Shown: positions 9,473-18,156, counted from the stretch's first letter. The stretch: 64,000 nt of DNA from Paenibacillus_T sp033239625 (GCF_033239625.1 NZ_BTCK01000003.1:62001-126000), one strand, 5' to 3'. A program made the numbers and translations. Notes: generated by a model not told the origin, from the sequence alone.

Positions 9473-9753
9473 ATCGTTTGTAAAGCAGAGAGACGCTTAC
9501 TTCCAAGTGGAGTAGGCGTCATTTTGTGAATAGATACGGGTTGAGAGTCTTCCAGCTTCTTGAGCCGCTCGTAGTCAACGAACAATTGTGATTTTTCGCC
9601 GGTGTTCGCAAACTGATTTTTCCACTTTCGGATGCTGCTCGCAGGGATATCTAATTCCTTAGAGACTTCAGAAGGGGTTTTCCCGTTCTCCTGCATGTGT
9701 TTCACCGTTTGACGCTTAAATTCATCATCAAAATGCTGACGGGTATCGCCCAT
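9469..9753 (-). pseudogene. Truncated IS3-family orfA (transposase helix-turn-helix) remnant
   Basis: The first 67 or so residues (9753 down to about 9555) form a good IS3-type OrfA start: FDDEFKRQTVKHM, then SEVSKELDIPASSIRKWKNQF, the DNA-recognition helix-turn-helix, then YERLKKLE, which opens the leucine-zipper region. After this the reading frame degenerates and stops; the rest of OrfA and all of OrfB are missing. Bases 9800-9825 read on the minus strand (AAAAAGTAGACACCC) resemble the outer end of IS3 elements. The remnant abuts the GH105 gene, so a deletion may have removed original downstream operon genes. Confidence 0.8.
9492..9526 (+). terminator. Terminator of the sugar operon
   Basis: GACGCTTAC (9492-9500) pairs with GTAGGCGTC (9512-9520) with one wobble, followed by ATTTTG. 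Confidence 0.75.
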
Positions 9754-9839
9754 GACGCCTCGACCTTTTAGTTTTATTTATTGTATCAGGTCGCTCTTGC
9801 AGGGTGTCTACTTTTTAGTCTAGCTCCATTGCGGGCATC

Positions 9840-9863
9840 CGTAGGTGCAGAAATGCACCTACG
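9840..9863. repeat. Perfect inverted repeat with GAAA loop
   Basis: A 10-bp perfect stem (CGTAGGTGCA with TGCACCTACG) closes a GAAA tetraloop. Imperfect pairing extends outwards (CCATTGCG with GCGAATGG). There is no T run. It lies between an IS remnant and the 3' end of the LRR gene, and might be a small dispersed intergenic repeat. Confidence 0.6.
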
Positions 9864-9890
9864 CGGAGCGAATGGCCGTAGTTTTATAAG

Positions 9891-9922
9891 AAAAAAATCG
9901 CCTCCACGCAGGAAGGCGATCT
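9891..9922 (-). terminator. Terminator of the LRR-transglutaminase gene
   Basis: On the minus strand ATCGCCTTCC pairs with GGAGGCGAT across a short loop and is followed by seven T residues. It starts about 10 bases after the stop codon. Confidence 0.9.
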
Positions 9923-9931
9923 TCTCTCTAT

Positions 9932-12313
9932 TTATTTCGGACTTACCGTTATCCAGTCCCCGACGAAGCGATGTTTGTTGGCCCGGATGATCTCATCCAG
10001 CGGCGTTTCTTCATTAAAGTCCCCGTCGAAGGCGATGAATCGAATGTACGGCCCCGTTGACTTCTCCTTGAAGCTAGTGCCATCAGGAAGCGTGATCGTC
10101 CCCCCGCTGTCCGAATACATTCCGCTGAGCGAGAACTCAATGTCCTTAGCCTTCACCACTTTCGGAGAGTCGGTATGATTAGCAACGAGCAGCTTGCCGC
10201 CGAAGTTGTAATTGTAATATTGGTCCTCGAACTTCTGCACATTGCTTCCCGCCGTTACGTAGACCGCGCTGTAGGCTGGCAGCGTGAACGAGCTGATGTT
10301 GTGGATGGCAAAAATTTTATAATCCGAACCATCCGGCTGCGGGAATGATTGCTGCACGTACGTCTCGAACCAGCTTCCGCTGAGGCTGTCCGCCATGCCA
10401 ACCGATTCGGTCTGGCTGTAGGATGTTCCTTGACTGCCAACCTTCAAGAGCGTCAGCTTAAGCGTCTCGTCCAGATTCGTCAGCGTGCCTCTCTGGTAGG
10501 AGCCGCGAAGACCGTTGCCGCTGAAGAGGAACGGTTCTGTCATCCGTTCGAATCCGCTAACGCCATCGCCTATCGTATACAACTCGTATTTGAACGTGTA
10601 GTCGACTTTGCCTGATGCGATAGGAACGTCTGCGGGAACGATTAGCTCGCCCTCTACCGACTTCGAATTCCCTTTGAAAATAAGCTTCGTCTTCACATCG
10701 CGGTACGCGACGTAATCGCCTTCCTTCCACTGAAGGCTCAGAACTGCCCACACGGTCGTGTCACGCGTAACCGGAATTTCGGAGTTGATGGACACTTTGA
10801 TGCGATAGTCGTTGGACGAAGGAGCGACCGCATCGCTGAATGCGACAGGATAACGGTCCGTATCCCAGTAGATTTCATTCAAGCGTTGAATCTGCGAGAG
10901 ATTGAAGTGACCGCGTTTATAGAACTCGTTCGCGTCCTGCGACCACGGATTGCCATCATCCCAAGTGGCATCGACATGCGCATAAGAGCCATTGATCTTG
11001 ACCAGGTTCCAGGCATGTCCAATGCCGCCCTGCGAAGTGCCCGATACGTACATAATGTCCAGTCCAGCCAATTGGCCGAGAGCATTCATGGCTCTGGCAT
11101 AACCTTCGCATACCGAGATGCCTTCGACAAGCGCGCCATAGATGCCGCCTGGGTCGGTTCCTGTCATAATGTTGTAGCTGAAAAACTGCCAGTCGTACGT
11201 GATTTTCTCGAGCAGGTAGTCATGAATGGCCGTTTCCTTCTCTAGATCGGACATGCCTGGCTTAATGAGACGTGCGATGACATCTTTCGCCTCTTTGCCG
11301 GCAAGCACTGCATTCTTCAGCGCTGTATCCTCATCATGGCCTTCCTTGCGCAGGGCAGGCGAGGCGTCCAGCAATGGGTTATCTGCGAAACGAACCCCTG
11401 CCAGCTTAGGCATCTGATCGATTACCGAAATATCGGTAATGACATTATTAGAAGCCTGAAGACCTTCCAACTGCGTCAGTCCTTTCAACGGACTGATGTC
11501 TTTGACATTATTGTAGGAGATCCACAAGCTTTTCAGCGTCTTAACGCCGGCCAATGGTTTCACATCTGTTATGAAGTTATAGATGGCGTGCAGCTCTTCG
11601 AGCTTCAAATTCTTCAATGGCGTGAGGTCTCGAACGCTGTTGTAGCCGATATCGAGCTTCTTCAGCTGCTGCAAATTAGCGAGTGGACCGAGGTCCGTTA
11701 CCAAGTTGTTGAACAAGTCCAGCGAGGTTAGATTGCGAAGCGCTTCCAGACCCGTCAGATCGCGAATGCGGCTGGTCGAGTACTTGTAGATTTGCACGCT
11801 GGTAATCGCCTTGATGCCCAGTACATCCTTGACCAGGATATCGCCGCTCGGCTTAGCGATAATGCCGCGAATGACCGCCTCCAGATTGGCATCTTTGAAG
11901 ACGACCTTCTTCAAGTCGGCTGGATCGGTCGCGGTCGATGATGTGCCGGTCGATTTGGACGGCGTTACTTCTACGACTACCGTTGCGAACCCGGTATAGC
12001 CCTTCTGCGTCACCTTTGCTGTTATCTTCGCTTTGCCGACACTCTTGCCTGTCACGACGCCTGCTTGGGTAACGGTTGCGATCTTCGAGCTGTCGCTGGA
12101 GTAAGCGAATGTTGCTTTGGGCTGCGTCGTTGCGCGCACAATAAGCGTACTTCCTACAGCTACTTTGTATGATTGAGCAGCGAATTGGACTTTGACGGCG
12201 CTCGTCTTGGCTGCCGCGACTGTCGTCAGGGCGTTCATCGGCACGAGCATAACGACCAGAAGAAGCAGGATAACAAATTTGAATCCGAGACGATTGGTTA
12301 CCACGAACATCAC
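9932..12313 (-). CDS. Exported Big2 / leucine-rich-repeat / transglutaminase-like protein
   Basis: 793 residues. A signal peptide (about 1-35) is followed by a bacterial Ig-like Big2 domain (about 38-118). A Ser/Thr linker leads to leucine-rich repeats of internalin style (about 140-320; LxxLxLxxNxVxDLxPLxxL). A transglutaminase/cysteine-protease core at about 350-455 has the full candidate triad: Cys402 in VCEGYARAMNAL, His433 in GHAWNLVKI and Asp448 in HVDATWDDG. The remaining 330 residues are unassigned beta-rich sequence. Such proteins act outside the cell as peptidases or crosslinkers; the LRR part probably binds a partner. Start uncertain: GTG 12313, ATG 12310 or GTG 12304; the AAAGGTGAT ribosome site favours the last. 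Confidence 0.88.
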   Translation of the reverse strand: MMFVVTNRLGFKFVILLLLVVMLVPMNALTTVAAAKTSAVKVQFAAQSYKVAVGSTLIVRATTQPKATFAYSSDSSKIATVTQAGVVTGKSVGKAKITAKVTQKGYTGFATVVVEVTPSKSTGTSSTATDPADLKKVVFKDANLEAVIRGIIAKPSGDILVKDVLGIKAITSVQIYKYSTSRIRDLTGLEALRNLTSLDLFNNLVTDLGPLANLQQLKKLDIGYNSVRDLTPLKNLKLEELHAIYNFITDVKPLAGVKTLKSLWISYNNVKDISPLKGLTQLEGLQASNNVITDISVIDQMPKLAGVRFADNPLLDASPALRKEGHDEDTALKNAVLAGKEAKDVIARLIKPGMSDLEKETAIHDYLLEKITYDWQFFSYNIMTGTDPGGIYGALVEGISVCEGYARAMNALGQLAGLDIMYVSGTSQGGIGHAWNLVKINGSYAHVDATWDDGNPWSQDANEFYKRGHFNLSQIQRLNEIYWDTDRYPVAFSDAVAPSSNDYRIKVSINSEIPVTRDTTVWAVLSLQWKEGDYVAYRDVKTKLIFKGNSKSVEGELIVPADVPIASGKVDYTFKYELYTIGDGVSGFERMTEPFLFSGNGLRGSYQRGTLTNLDETLKLTLLKVGSQGTSYSQTESVGMADSLSGSWFETYVQQSFPQPDGSDYKIFAIHNISSFTLPAYSAVYVTAGSNVQKFEDQYYNYNFGGKLLVANHTDSPKVVKAKDIEFSLSGMYSDSGGTITLPDGTSFKEKSTGPYIRFIAFDGDFNEETPLDEIIRANKHRFVGDWITVSPK

Positions 12314-12438
12314 CTTTCTTCTAGAATATTCCGAAATATCGTACCATTATTCGACATTTATTTCTATGATTTTCATAGATTTGTTGATTGTTGCAGATAA
12401 CAGTCAAGACAATGTAATGCATTGTAATGCAAATAAAA

Positions 12439-12468
12439 ACCGGCATTCTCAGAATCGAGAATGCCGGT
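12439..12468 (-). terminator. Terminator of the serine hydrolase gene
   Basis: A perfect 12-bp stem (ACCGGCATTCTC with GAGAATGCCGGT) with a six-base loop is followed on the minus strand by a T-rich run. Confidence 0.92.
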
Positions 12469-12507
12469 TGGTGTTAGAGCAGGCTATCAAATTAGCTTTA
12501 CTTCAAT

Positions 12508-14598
12508 TCATCTCGTTAATGCGATTTCAAACTTAGCTCCCGCCTCGCCTGCGAACACGATTGTACCGTTCTTCGGCAGTACGACAGCATCAGCGCTGAT
12601 CAAACTGAATGCCACTATCGCACCGTTCTCGTCATACACCGCATACGAGCCTGCGGAAGGCAGCGTCACTTTCAGTGTCTTGCCAGCGGCGCTGTCAGGA
12701 ACCGAGTACCACTTCGCATCACCAGTTGACGGAATCGTTACCCGGGCGTGCTTGCCGGAGTAGATCGGCAATACCGCATCCTGACTAATATACCGATTGC
12801 CGGAGGATAGCAGGTATTCCACACTAGCCCCGTTCTGCTCTTGCGTTGCGAACTGGACAGGCGCATTGTCTCTTCCGGCTGCAGCAGGAATTTGCAGGTC
12901 GGATACAGCCGTATTCGGACCTGTAATCTTACTGCTTAAGACGTAGCCTGGCACGTCGTCGAATAACAGTACTTGAGTCGAGGAAGCCACCAAGTAGGCG
13001 AGTGATGTATATTTTTCATTTACCAAATAGTAGCGTTTACCGTCGCGTTCCTTCCACGCGGCCAGCGTATCTTCCGATACATCGTTGGCCTCTAGCTTCT
13101 CGGCAGCATACTCGGATACGGCAAGTTGACCAAGTCCTGGCACCAATGCGTATTGGCGAACCCATAAGTACGTGCGGCCGTTGCTCTCCTTCACGAGGTT
13201 GATCTTCGCGCTTCCATTCGGATTAATGAATGAGCCATCCGAAGAGTACGTATATTTCTCGGCAGGGTAGCTTGGATCCATAGGGGTCGTAATCGACAAT
13301 TGACCATCAGCCGTAACGCCTACCGTGAGCACCTGATTGGTGGAACCATAGATGCCTGCTGCATCCAGCAATTCCTTCGGCATATCGGCTTTAACAGGTG
13401 CACCGTACGATTTGCCGGCGTTAATATCGTCAATTACGCCTTTCTCCTTCAGAGCCTGAAGCAGAATCTGATTAGCAAGCAGCTGATTCAAGGAGCTGGA
13501 GCCTCCGGACGATAAAACGGCTGCAGCCATGTTCTGCTCAGGGAGCACGACGAGCGATGCGTGATACAAGATCGTATCGCCGCCTTTGGTCAGCGCTTGA
13601 ATGCCATAGTCACTGAACGGGAACAAGTCGACGCTATCCCAGCCCAATCCATAACCGATCGAGTTATCAGCCTCGTCAGGCCACAGTCCGTTATTGTACT
13701 CGTCCTGTGCCATTGCTTTCGCCGCATCAGAGGATAGGACACCGTCGGTTTGCCCTGTGAAAATCTGCGAGAATCGAGCTAGATCTTCCGCGGTGGAGTA
13801 TATCCCACCCGAACCGATGACATTAACCGTCTCATTAGGCAGCTGTTCGTCGAATGCAGGGAGATAGAGACCTGCCATTTGGGATTCGTCTAACTTATCC
13901 TGAGGCGTTCTTGTATTCGTCATGCCAAGAGGCTCGGTAAAATGCTCATGGATATAGTCCGTAAAATCGCTGCCGCTGACTCTCTCAACTAGAATTTCCG
14001 CTAGAGTGAAGCAGTCATTGCAATAGACAGAGAAAGCGCCTGGATCGGCCTTCAATACCTGTGTCGACAACTGCTCGAGGATGGTGTCATGCGCGTATGT
14101 ATCGTTGTCGGAGAATAGGAAGGTATTCTGAAGTGACGAACCGGCGAAGCCGGCAGAATGGTTGAGCAGCATGCGAGGTGTTATTTGCTTATAGCGCTCG
14201 TCTTGCATCGTGAAGTCGGTAATGTACGATGTAACAGGTTTGTCGAGGTCAATCTTGCCGGCGTCGACGAGCTGCATGACAGCTGCCGCTGTGAACATTT
14301 TGCTCGTAGAGCCAATGCCGTAAGTGGTGTCAGCCGTCAATGGCTTCTTCCCGTCAGCATCGTTCTTGCCCGTCTGACCGGAGACGACCATTTGACCTTG
14401 ATCAATAAGTGCGTATTGGACGCTGGTCGTACCGTATTGCTTGGTCAGCAGCGCCGCTTTCTCGGATGCAACCTTAGTCGTTTCCGAATAAGCAGAGGAC
14501 GCATCACCCGGGGCAGCCGCTAACGCGCTCAATGGTGCAAGCACCGACAACATCATGGACGCAATGGCCGACAGTAGAAACAGTCTTCTTGTTCTCAT
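12508..14598 (-). CDS. Secreted serine beta-lactamase-like hydrolase (S12 family)
   Basis: The start is ATG 14598, behind AGGAGGT, giving 696 residues. A signal peptide ends near ALAAAPG. The N-terminal half is a class C beta-lactamase/penicillin-binding fold: nucleophile motif STSK (97-100), YCN (191-193) as the Y-x-N motif, and a later KGGDTILYHASLV segment as the third box. The C-terminal half (about 380-696) is beta-rich and unassigned; it may bind substrate or cell wall. The family includes peptidases, esterases and D-amino-acid hydrolases, so beta-lactam resistance cannot be concluded. Monocistronic, with its own terminator. Confidence 0.9.
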   Translation of the reverse strand: MRTRRLFLLSAIASMMLSVLAPLSALAAAPGDASSAYSETTKVASEKAALLTKQYGTTSVQYALIDQGQMVVSGQTGKNDADGKKPLTADTTYGIGSTSKMFTAAAVMQLVDAGKIDLDKPVTSYITDFTMQDERYKQITPRMLLNHSAGFAGSSLQNTFLFSDNDTYAHDTILEQLSTQVLKADPGAFSVYCNDCFTLAEILVERVSGSDFTDYIHEHFTEPLGMTNTRTPQDKLDESQMAGLYLPAFDEQLPNETVNVIGSGGIYSTAEDLARFSQIFTGQTDGVLSSDAAKAMAQDEYNNGLWPDEADNSIGYGLGWDSVDLFPFSDYGIQALTKGGDTILYHASLVVLPEQNMAAAVLSSGGSSSLNQLLANQILLQALKEKGVIDDINAGKSYGAPVKADMPKELLDAAGIYGSTNQVLTVGVTADGQLSITTPMDPSYPAEKYTYSSDGSFINPNGSAKINLVKESNGRTYLWVRQYALVPGLGQLAVSEYAAEKLEANDVSEDTLAAWKERDGKRYYLVNEKYTSLAYLVASSTQVLLFDDVPGYVLSSKITGPNTAVSDLQIPAAAGRDNAPVQFATQEQNGASVEYLLSSGNRYISQDAVLPIYSGKHARVTIPSTGDAKWYSVPDSAAGKTLKVTLPSAGSYAVYDENGAIVAFSLISADAVVLPKNGTIVFAGEAGAKFEIALTR

Positions 14599-14726
14599 AA
14601 TACCTCCTAATTTCATAGTCAATAGTTGTACGGCAAACGCCTCCGAAAGTTTCTTGTATCTGGAAAATTATAAAGAAGAATAAGAGAGCGGCGGGAGATC
14701 AGATGGATAGAAGGAGGGTTAGTCAG

Positions 14727-14804
14727 ATGTCTCTATTGGAATATGGTGGATGGTGTGATATATTCAGGAAACCAGCAGTCAGAAAGGGTGATCGAAGCCG
14801 ATGA
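14727..14804 (+). CDS. Possible 25-residue leader peptide
   Basis: An ATG lies eight bases after a strong ribosome site (AAGGAGGG, 14711-14718) and opens a 25-codon frame (MSLLEYGGWCDIFRKPAVRK...). Its last codons and stop are part of the left arm of the first of three successive terminator hairpins. That arrangement recalls leader ORFs that control downstream genes by attenuation. No family is recognised; it may simply be a chance frame. See findings. Confidence 0.35.
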   Translation: MSLLEYGGWCDIFRKPAVRKGDRSR

Positions 14805-14874
14805 TTCACTAATTCTATCTAGAAGAACAATCGTTTGAGCGATTTTCTTGGATAGGGTTAGTGCGGGCTTTTTA
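14795..14874 (+). terminator. First hairpin terminator of the 14.8-kb leader
   Basis: A long imperfect stem pairs AAGCC (14795-14799) with GGCTT (14866-14870), CACTAA (14807-14812) with TTAGTG (14858-14863), and an inner AATCG with CGATT. It ends in a T5 run (14869-14873). Confidence 0.6.
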
Positions 14875-14886
14875 CCATATTTGCTG

Positions 14887-14926
14887 AAGGAATGCTGCCT
14901 TATTGATTAAGCAGATATTCCTTTTG
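14887..14926 (+). terminator. Second hairpin terminator of the 14.8-kb leader
   Basis: AAGGAAT (14887-14893) pairs with ATTCCTT (14917-14923); an inner CTGC/GCAG pair extends the stem. TTTTGTT follows. Confidence 0.65.
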
Positions 14927-14940
14927 TTCGCGCGCATATG

Positions 14941-14975
14941 CCTCCTATCCGAGATGTCGGTAGGCGGTTTTTTTT
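14941..14975 (+). terminator. Third hairpin terminator, just upstream of the GNAT remnant
   Basis: CCTCCTATCCGA (14941-14952) pairs with TCGGTAGGCGG (14957-14967), with one bulge and one wobble, followed by eight T residues. The next ATG (15012) is only 37 bases away, leaving little room for a separate promoter. Confidence 0.75.
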
Positions 14976-15011
14976 GTGTTTAATAACCTGACTATAGAAT
15001 GGAGTCTATCT

Positions 15012-15622
15012 ATGTCCAACAACTATGGAATCGAATTAGCGGATAAAGAATTATTCGCCGTTTATCAGGTACTCTACGCCAATGCAGACATTGAAATGTG
15101 GTACGACTGGAAAGCCCGTCTGGAGGATACGAAATTCACCGATCAATGTTATTGGATTATGAGCGAAGGTATAACAATTGGCGGTGCCATCATCATGCAT
15201 GACACGGTGATGTATCCCTTTACGATTCCGCCATATGCAGATCGGATGGGTTCTGCGAATCTACTCGCCGAACAACATGTCCATCTATATATGGGATGAT
15301 CAAGAGCAGAGGATTGCAGGGCTCTGCATTGCCGGAATCAGCGCCAATATCCCGCTTGGATTTGCCGAGATTGGAGAGATTTGTGTGCTGCCCTCGCATC
15401 GTAATAAGCGGCTAGGCGAGTTCATGCTGAATAAGATCAGAGTCAGCGCTCATCCTCATACACCTGTCGTGAAGCTATGCGTAACGGTAGGCAACTCCGC
15501 AGAACAACTATACCGCAAGGCTGGGTTTGCAGCAGGTCCCCGATTCTCTCGAATATGAGCAAGCGAGTGGAATTGGTTGGCGAATAATTAAATGGAAATT
15601 CGAGCAAGTTATGGGCGAGTAA
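15012..15622 (+). pseudogene. Decayed GNAT N-acetyltransferase
   Basis: ATG 15012 lies behind GGAG. The first frame (15012-15299) encodes a GNAT-like N-terminus with EMWYDWKARLED and DTVMYPFTIPPYADR. A second frame (about 15235-15558) encodes the conserved C-terminal acetyl-CoA part: GEICVLPSHRNKRLGEFMLNKI, the R/Q-x-x-G-x-G/A-like loop, and VTVGNSAEQLYRKAGF. The two halves abut in different frames and appear to lack a middle section that related proteins have, so this looks like an out-of-frame internal deletion. After 15542 a third frame (DSLEYEQASGIGWRIIKWKF) runs to a TAA at 15620-15622 that overlaps the next ribosome site. A sequencing error could mimic part of this. Confidence 0.7.
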
Positions 15623-15633
15623 GGAGGGTGCGT

Positions 15634-15842
15634 ATGTGGCTCATGATCGTGTTCGTTATTGTTCTTAACGCGGTCTTCTTGCTAATGCCCAAAAACCTGA
15701 CGTCGATTGAATTGTTCGCCATCTGCATGTTCGCGATGGTGTTTCAACAGATCATCGGATACATACCGCAGGCCAGAAGTTCTGGTCTATCATCGGCTGT
15801 TCCGTACTTGCCGTCATTAAGACACCCTCATTAACAGATTAG
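15634..15842 (+). pseudogene. Remnant of a small membrane protein gene
   Basis: ATG 15634 follows a strong AAGGAGGG. The first frame gives a hydrophobic protein (MWLMIVFVIVLNAVFLLMP...AMVFQQIIGYIPQ) and then turns into low-quality sequence ending at 15834. A shift of one base near 15775 opens KFWSIIGCSVLAVIKTPSLTD, which ends at TAG 15840-15842 and looks like the natural C-terminus. Together with the preceding gene this suggests a locally decayed operon or local sequence errors. Possible relation to small CBO0543-type membrane proteins is a guess. Confidence 0.5.
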
Positions 15843-15857
15843 CCGGGAGGACGTTGT

Positions 15858-17117
15858 ATGCCACATCAGCGATTTCAGTCAGATACAATCAAGCCCCGCT
15901 ATTCCAAAGGGAAAATATCTGTATTCGGAATCAACTCGGTATATCCGCGTACGCCTTGGATTGCTGCCTGGTGGGCAGCATCCTTCCCGGGGTTCGGCCA
16001 TATGTATATCGGCAAGTTTATGCAAGGCTTCGTGCTCGTTGTATGGGAGCTTATTGTCAACGGCAAGGCACACCTTAATATAGGTATTGCCTTATCCTTT
16101 CAGGGAAGGTTCGACGAGGCTAGAGCTGCCGTCGATCAGGATTGGGCGCTGCTATATGTGGCTGTCTACGCTTACAGCATATGGGACAGCTATCGTTGCG
16201 CGGTTGAAATCAATAAGAGTCATGTCCTATCCGAGATTGAAGATGCGCCAGTAGCACCTTCCGAGGTAAGCTTCTTCGATGTCGTTATACTAGACAAGAA
16301 ACACCCATGGTTAGGCATGGTCTGGTCGGCATTGTCTCCCGGTCTGGGGCAGCTCTATGGCGGCAGCACAATTATCGGTACGTTCATTCTGGCTTGGTGG
16401 ATATTCGTCGCCTATAAAGCGATGGCGATTCGATCTTGGCTTTATTCGTTTCTCGGTGATTTCGCGGGAGCGACAGCTGTTGTGGATTGGCAATGGTTCT
16501 TGTTCATGCCCTCGATTTACGTCTTTGCGATTTACCAGGCTTACACGTCCGTTATTGAGAACAATACGTTATTCGACATTGAGCAAGTACGATTTCTTAG
16601 AGTGAGGGCGGAGAACTTGGGACAACACGAACCTGCCGACAATGGCACTGTGCAGATGATTGCGACATTCGATCATTCTTCTTTCGTAGAGATGGCAATC
16701 CATGATCTTGAGAAGCTGGGCATTCCGTCCCGACAGATTGTAGCATTGCCTGTGGAGAATCTTGAATGCAACACGCATGTCATTGATTCCATCCATCAAG
16801 TCGACGGCAGAAGCATACTGGACGGAGCGATGATGAGCGCAGCAATCTTCGCTGTATTGGGCGCGATCTACGGATTTATCTGGTATTGGGGCCCGATCAT
16901 ATGGGGATTGATCGGTCTGGCAGGGGGCTTTGTTTTAGGATTGATCATTGAATTGATCTTCCATAAAGGGAAACTGAAGTTTACCTCGGGCAAGAAGACA
17001 GAGGTCATTATCGAGGTGACTTGCAGCGCGGATATGCAGACCCGGCTGGTTCAAATCTTCAAATTACGCAAAGCTAACGGATACGTGATCATCCCCCGTG
17101 CAGTAGGAAGCATATAG
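15858..17117 (+). CDS. Multi-pass membrane protein with duplicated PGxGxxY repeats and a C-terminal stress-protein-like domain
   Basis: 419 residues behind GGGAGGAC. Two similar membrane modules are visible: WIAAWWAASFPGFGHMYIGKFMQGFVLVVWELIVN (about 35-70) and WLGMVWSALSPGLGQLYGGSTIIGTFILAWWIF (about 150-185). Each recalls TM2-type membrane hairpins with a Pro-Gly-x-Gly turn. Each is followed by a second membrane segment and a WxSY or YQAY-like motif. The C-terminal third (about 270-419) starts with a small soluble block (IATFDHSSFVEMAIHDLEKLGIP) resembling the YflT/general-stress-17M fold, then a Gly-rich membrane hairpin and a final soluble tail. No enzymatic motif is seen. Confidence 0.8.
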   Translation: MPHQRFQSDTIKPRYSKGKISVFGINSVYPRTPWIAAWWAASFPGFGHMYIGKFMQGFVLVVWELIVNGKAHLNIGIALSFQGRFDEARAAVDQDWALLYVAVYAYSIWDSYRCAVEINKSHVLSEIEDAPVAPSEVSFFDVVILDKKHPWLGMVWSALSPGLGQLYGGSTIIGTFILAWWIFVAYKAMAIRSWLYSFLGDFAGATAVVDWQWFLFMPSIYVFAIYQAYTSVIENNTLFDIEQVRFLRVRAENLGQHEPADNGTVQMIATFDHSSFVEMAIHDLEKLGIPSRQIVALPVENLECNTHVIDSIHQVDGRSILDGAMMSAAIFAVLGAIYGFIWYWGPIIWGLIGLAGGFVLGLIIELIFHKGKLKFTSGKKTEVIIEVTCSADMQTRLVQIFKLRKANGYVIIPRAVGSI

Positions 17118-17127
17118 ACGGTTTGAC

Positions 17128-17163
17128 GCAACAAGGCCATCCGCAGAGGGATGGCCTTGTTGC
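17128..17163. terminator. Perfect 15-bp hairpin between convergent genes
   Basis: GCAACAAGGCCATCC pairs perfectly with GGATGGCCTTGTTGC around a six-base loop. It lies between two convergent genes and can serve both, though T runs are poor on either side. Confidence 0.75.
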
Positions 17164-17169
17164 ATGAAG

Positions 17170-18156
17170 TTATTTGACCATATCTAGTTCCATTACATGG
17201 GTTACCCGATTGCGGCCACGGGACTTCGACGCGTATAAGGCTTGGTCTGCGCCGCTGATCAGTTTGTCATCCGTATCCTCGTCCATGATCGTCGCTACGC
17301 CGATGCTTGCCGTAATGTACAAATTGCCTAGGGGGCTTGCTTGAATGACGGCACGGATTCGTTCCGCAATATGAACGGATTGGGTCTGATCGGCCCCGGC
17401 AAGCAGAATGACGAACTCTTCTCCGCCGAACCGGGCGGTGACGTCCGTCTCGCGGGATGACGTACTCAGCAATTGCGCCAGCTCGGTCAGTACTTGATCG
17501 CCGACAGGATGGCCGTAGGTGTCGTTAATGGACTTGAACTGGTCGATATCAATGAGCGCAATGGAGAACGGTTCATGCGAACGATGAAACTTCGCGATAT
17601 GCGCAAGAAGGCTTTCGTTGAAGAAGCGTCGGTTCTTCAGTTCCGTCAACGGATCGGTAAGAGCGAGAGACTCCAACTGCAAATTGATGCTCAGAAGCTC
17701 ACGCTGCTTCGCTTCATATTCTTGATGCAGCAGCTCCAGCTTGCGGTTCGTATCGTTCGTTTCTTGCACGAGCTGTTCAAGCCGCTGCTTAGTCGCAGCG
17801 ATGTCTTTCTCATGCTCGAGCCGTCGGCGCATCTCGACAACGACGCAGTCCATCACGGTCCCGCCTTCGCGTGTCTGACGGACTCCGTTGAGCAGCACCG
17901 GCACATCGTGACTGCTGCCCGACTGCAGTGACAAGTATATTTCGTTCACGTGACCGTACAGCTGTATGTAAGGGTAGAAATACGTCTGGAAGAACAGCTT
18001 GTTCGTCATCGACATGTAGGCTTCGATGTGCTTGCCGAGCAGTTCCTCCCGTTCATAGCCAAGCATGGTGGCGAGAGTCTGATTCGCGGAGCGGATGATG
18101 CCTGTCTCCGATATGGAGAAGTAGCCGCAAGGCGCATAATCTAAATGCTGATCCAT
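17170..18156 (-). CDS. PAS-GGDEF diguanylate cyclase
   Basis: 328 residues, soluble. An N-terminal PAS domain (about 1-105; CGYFSISETGIIRSANQTLATMLGYEREELLGK) leads into a charged coiled coil (about 110-160). A GGDEF domain (about 165-325) follows, with an intact active-site loop RFGGEEF and substrate-site residues in DIDQFKSINDTYGHPVGDQVL. An RETD motif five residues before GGEEF matches the inhibitory I-site, so product inhibition is expected. It should make cyclic di-GMP from two GTP in response to a signal read by PAS. It is transcribed alone. Confidence 0.93.
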   Translation of the reverse strand: MDQHLDYAPCGYFSISETGIIRSANQTLATMLGYEREELLGKHIEAYMSMTNKLFFQTYFYPYIQLYGHVNEIYLSLQSGSSHDVPVLLNGVRQTREGGTVMDCVVVEMRRRLEHEKDIAATKQRLEQLVQETNDTNRKLELLHQEYEAKQRELLSINLQLESLALTDPLTELKNRRFFNESLLAHIAKFHRSHEPFSIALIDIDQFKSINDTYGHPVGDQVLTELAQLLSTSSRETDVTARFGGEEFVILLAGADQTQSVHIAERIRAVIQASPLGNLYITASIGVATIMDEDTDDKLISGADQALYASKSRGRNRVTHVMELDMVK

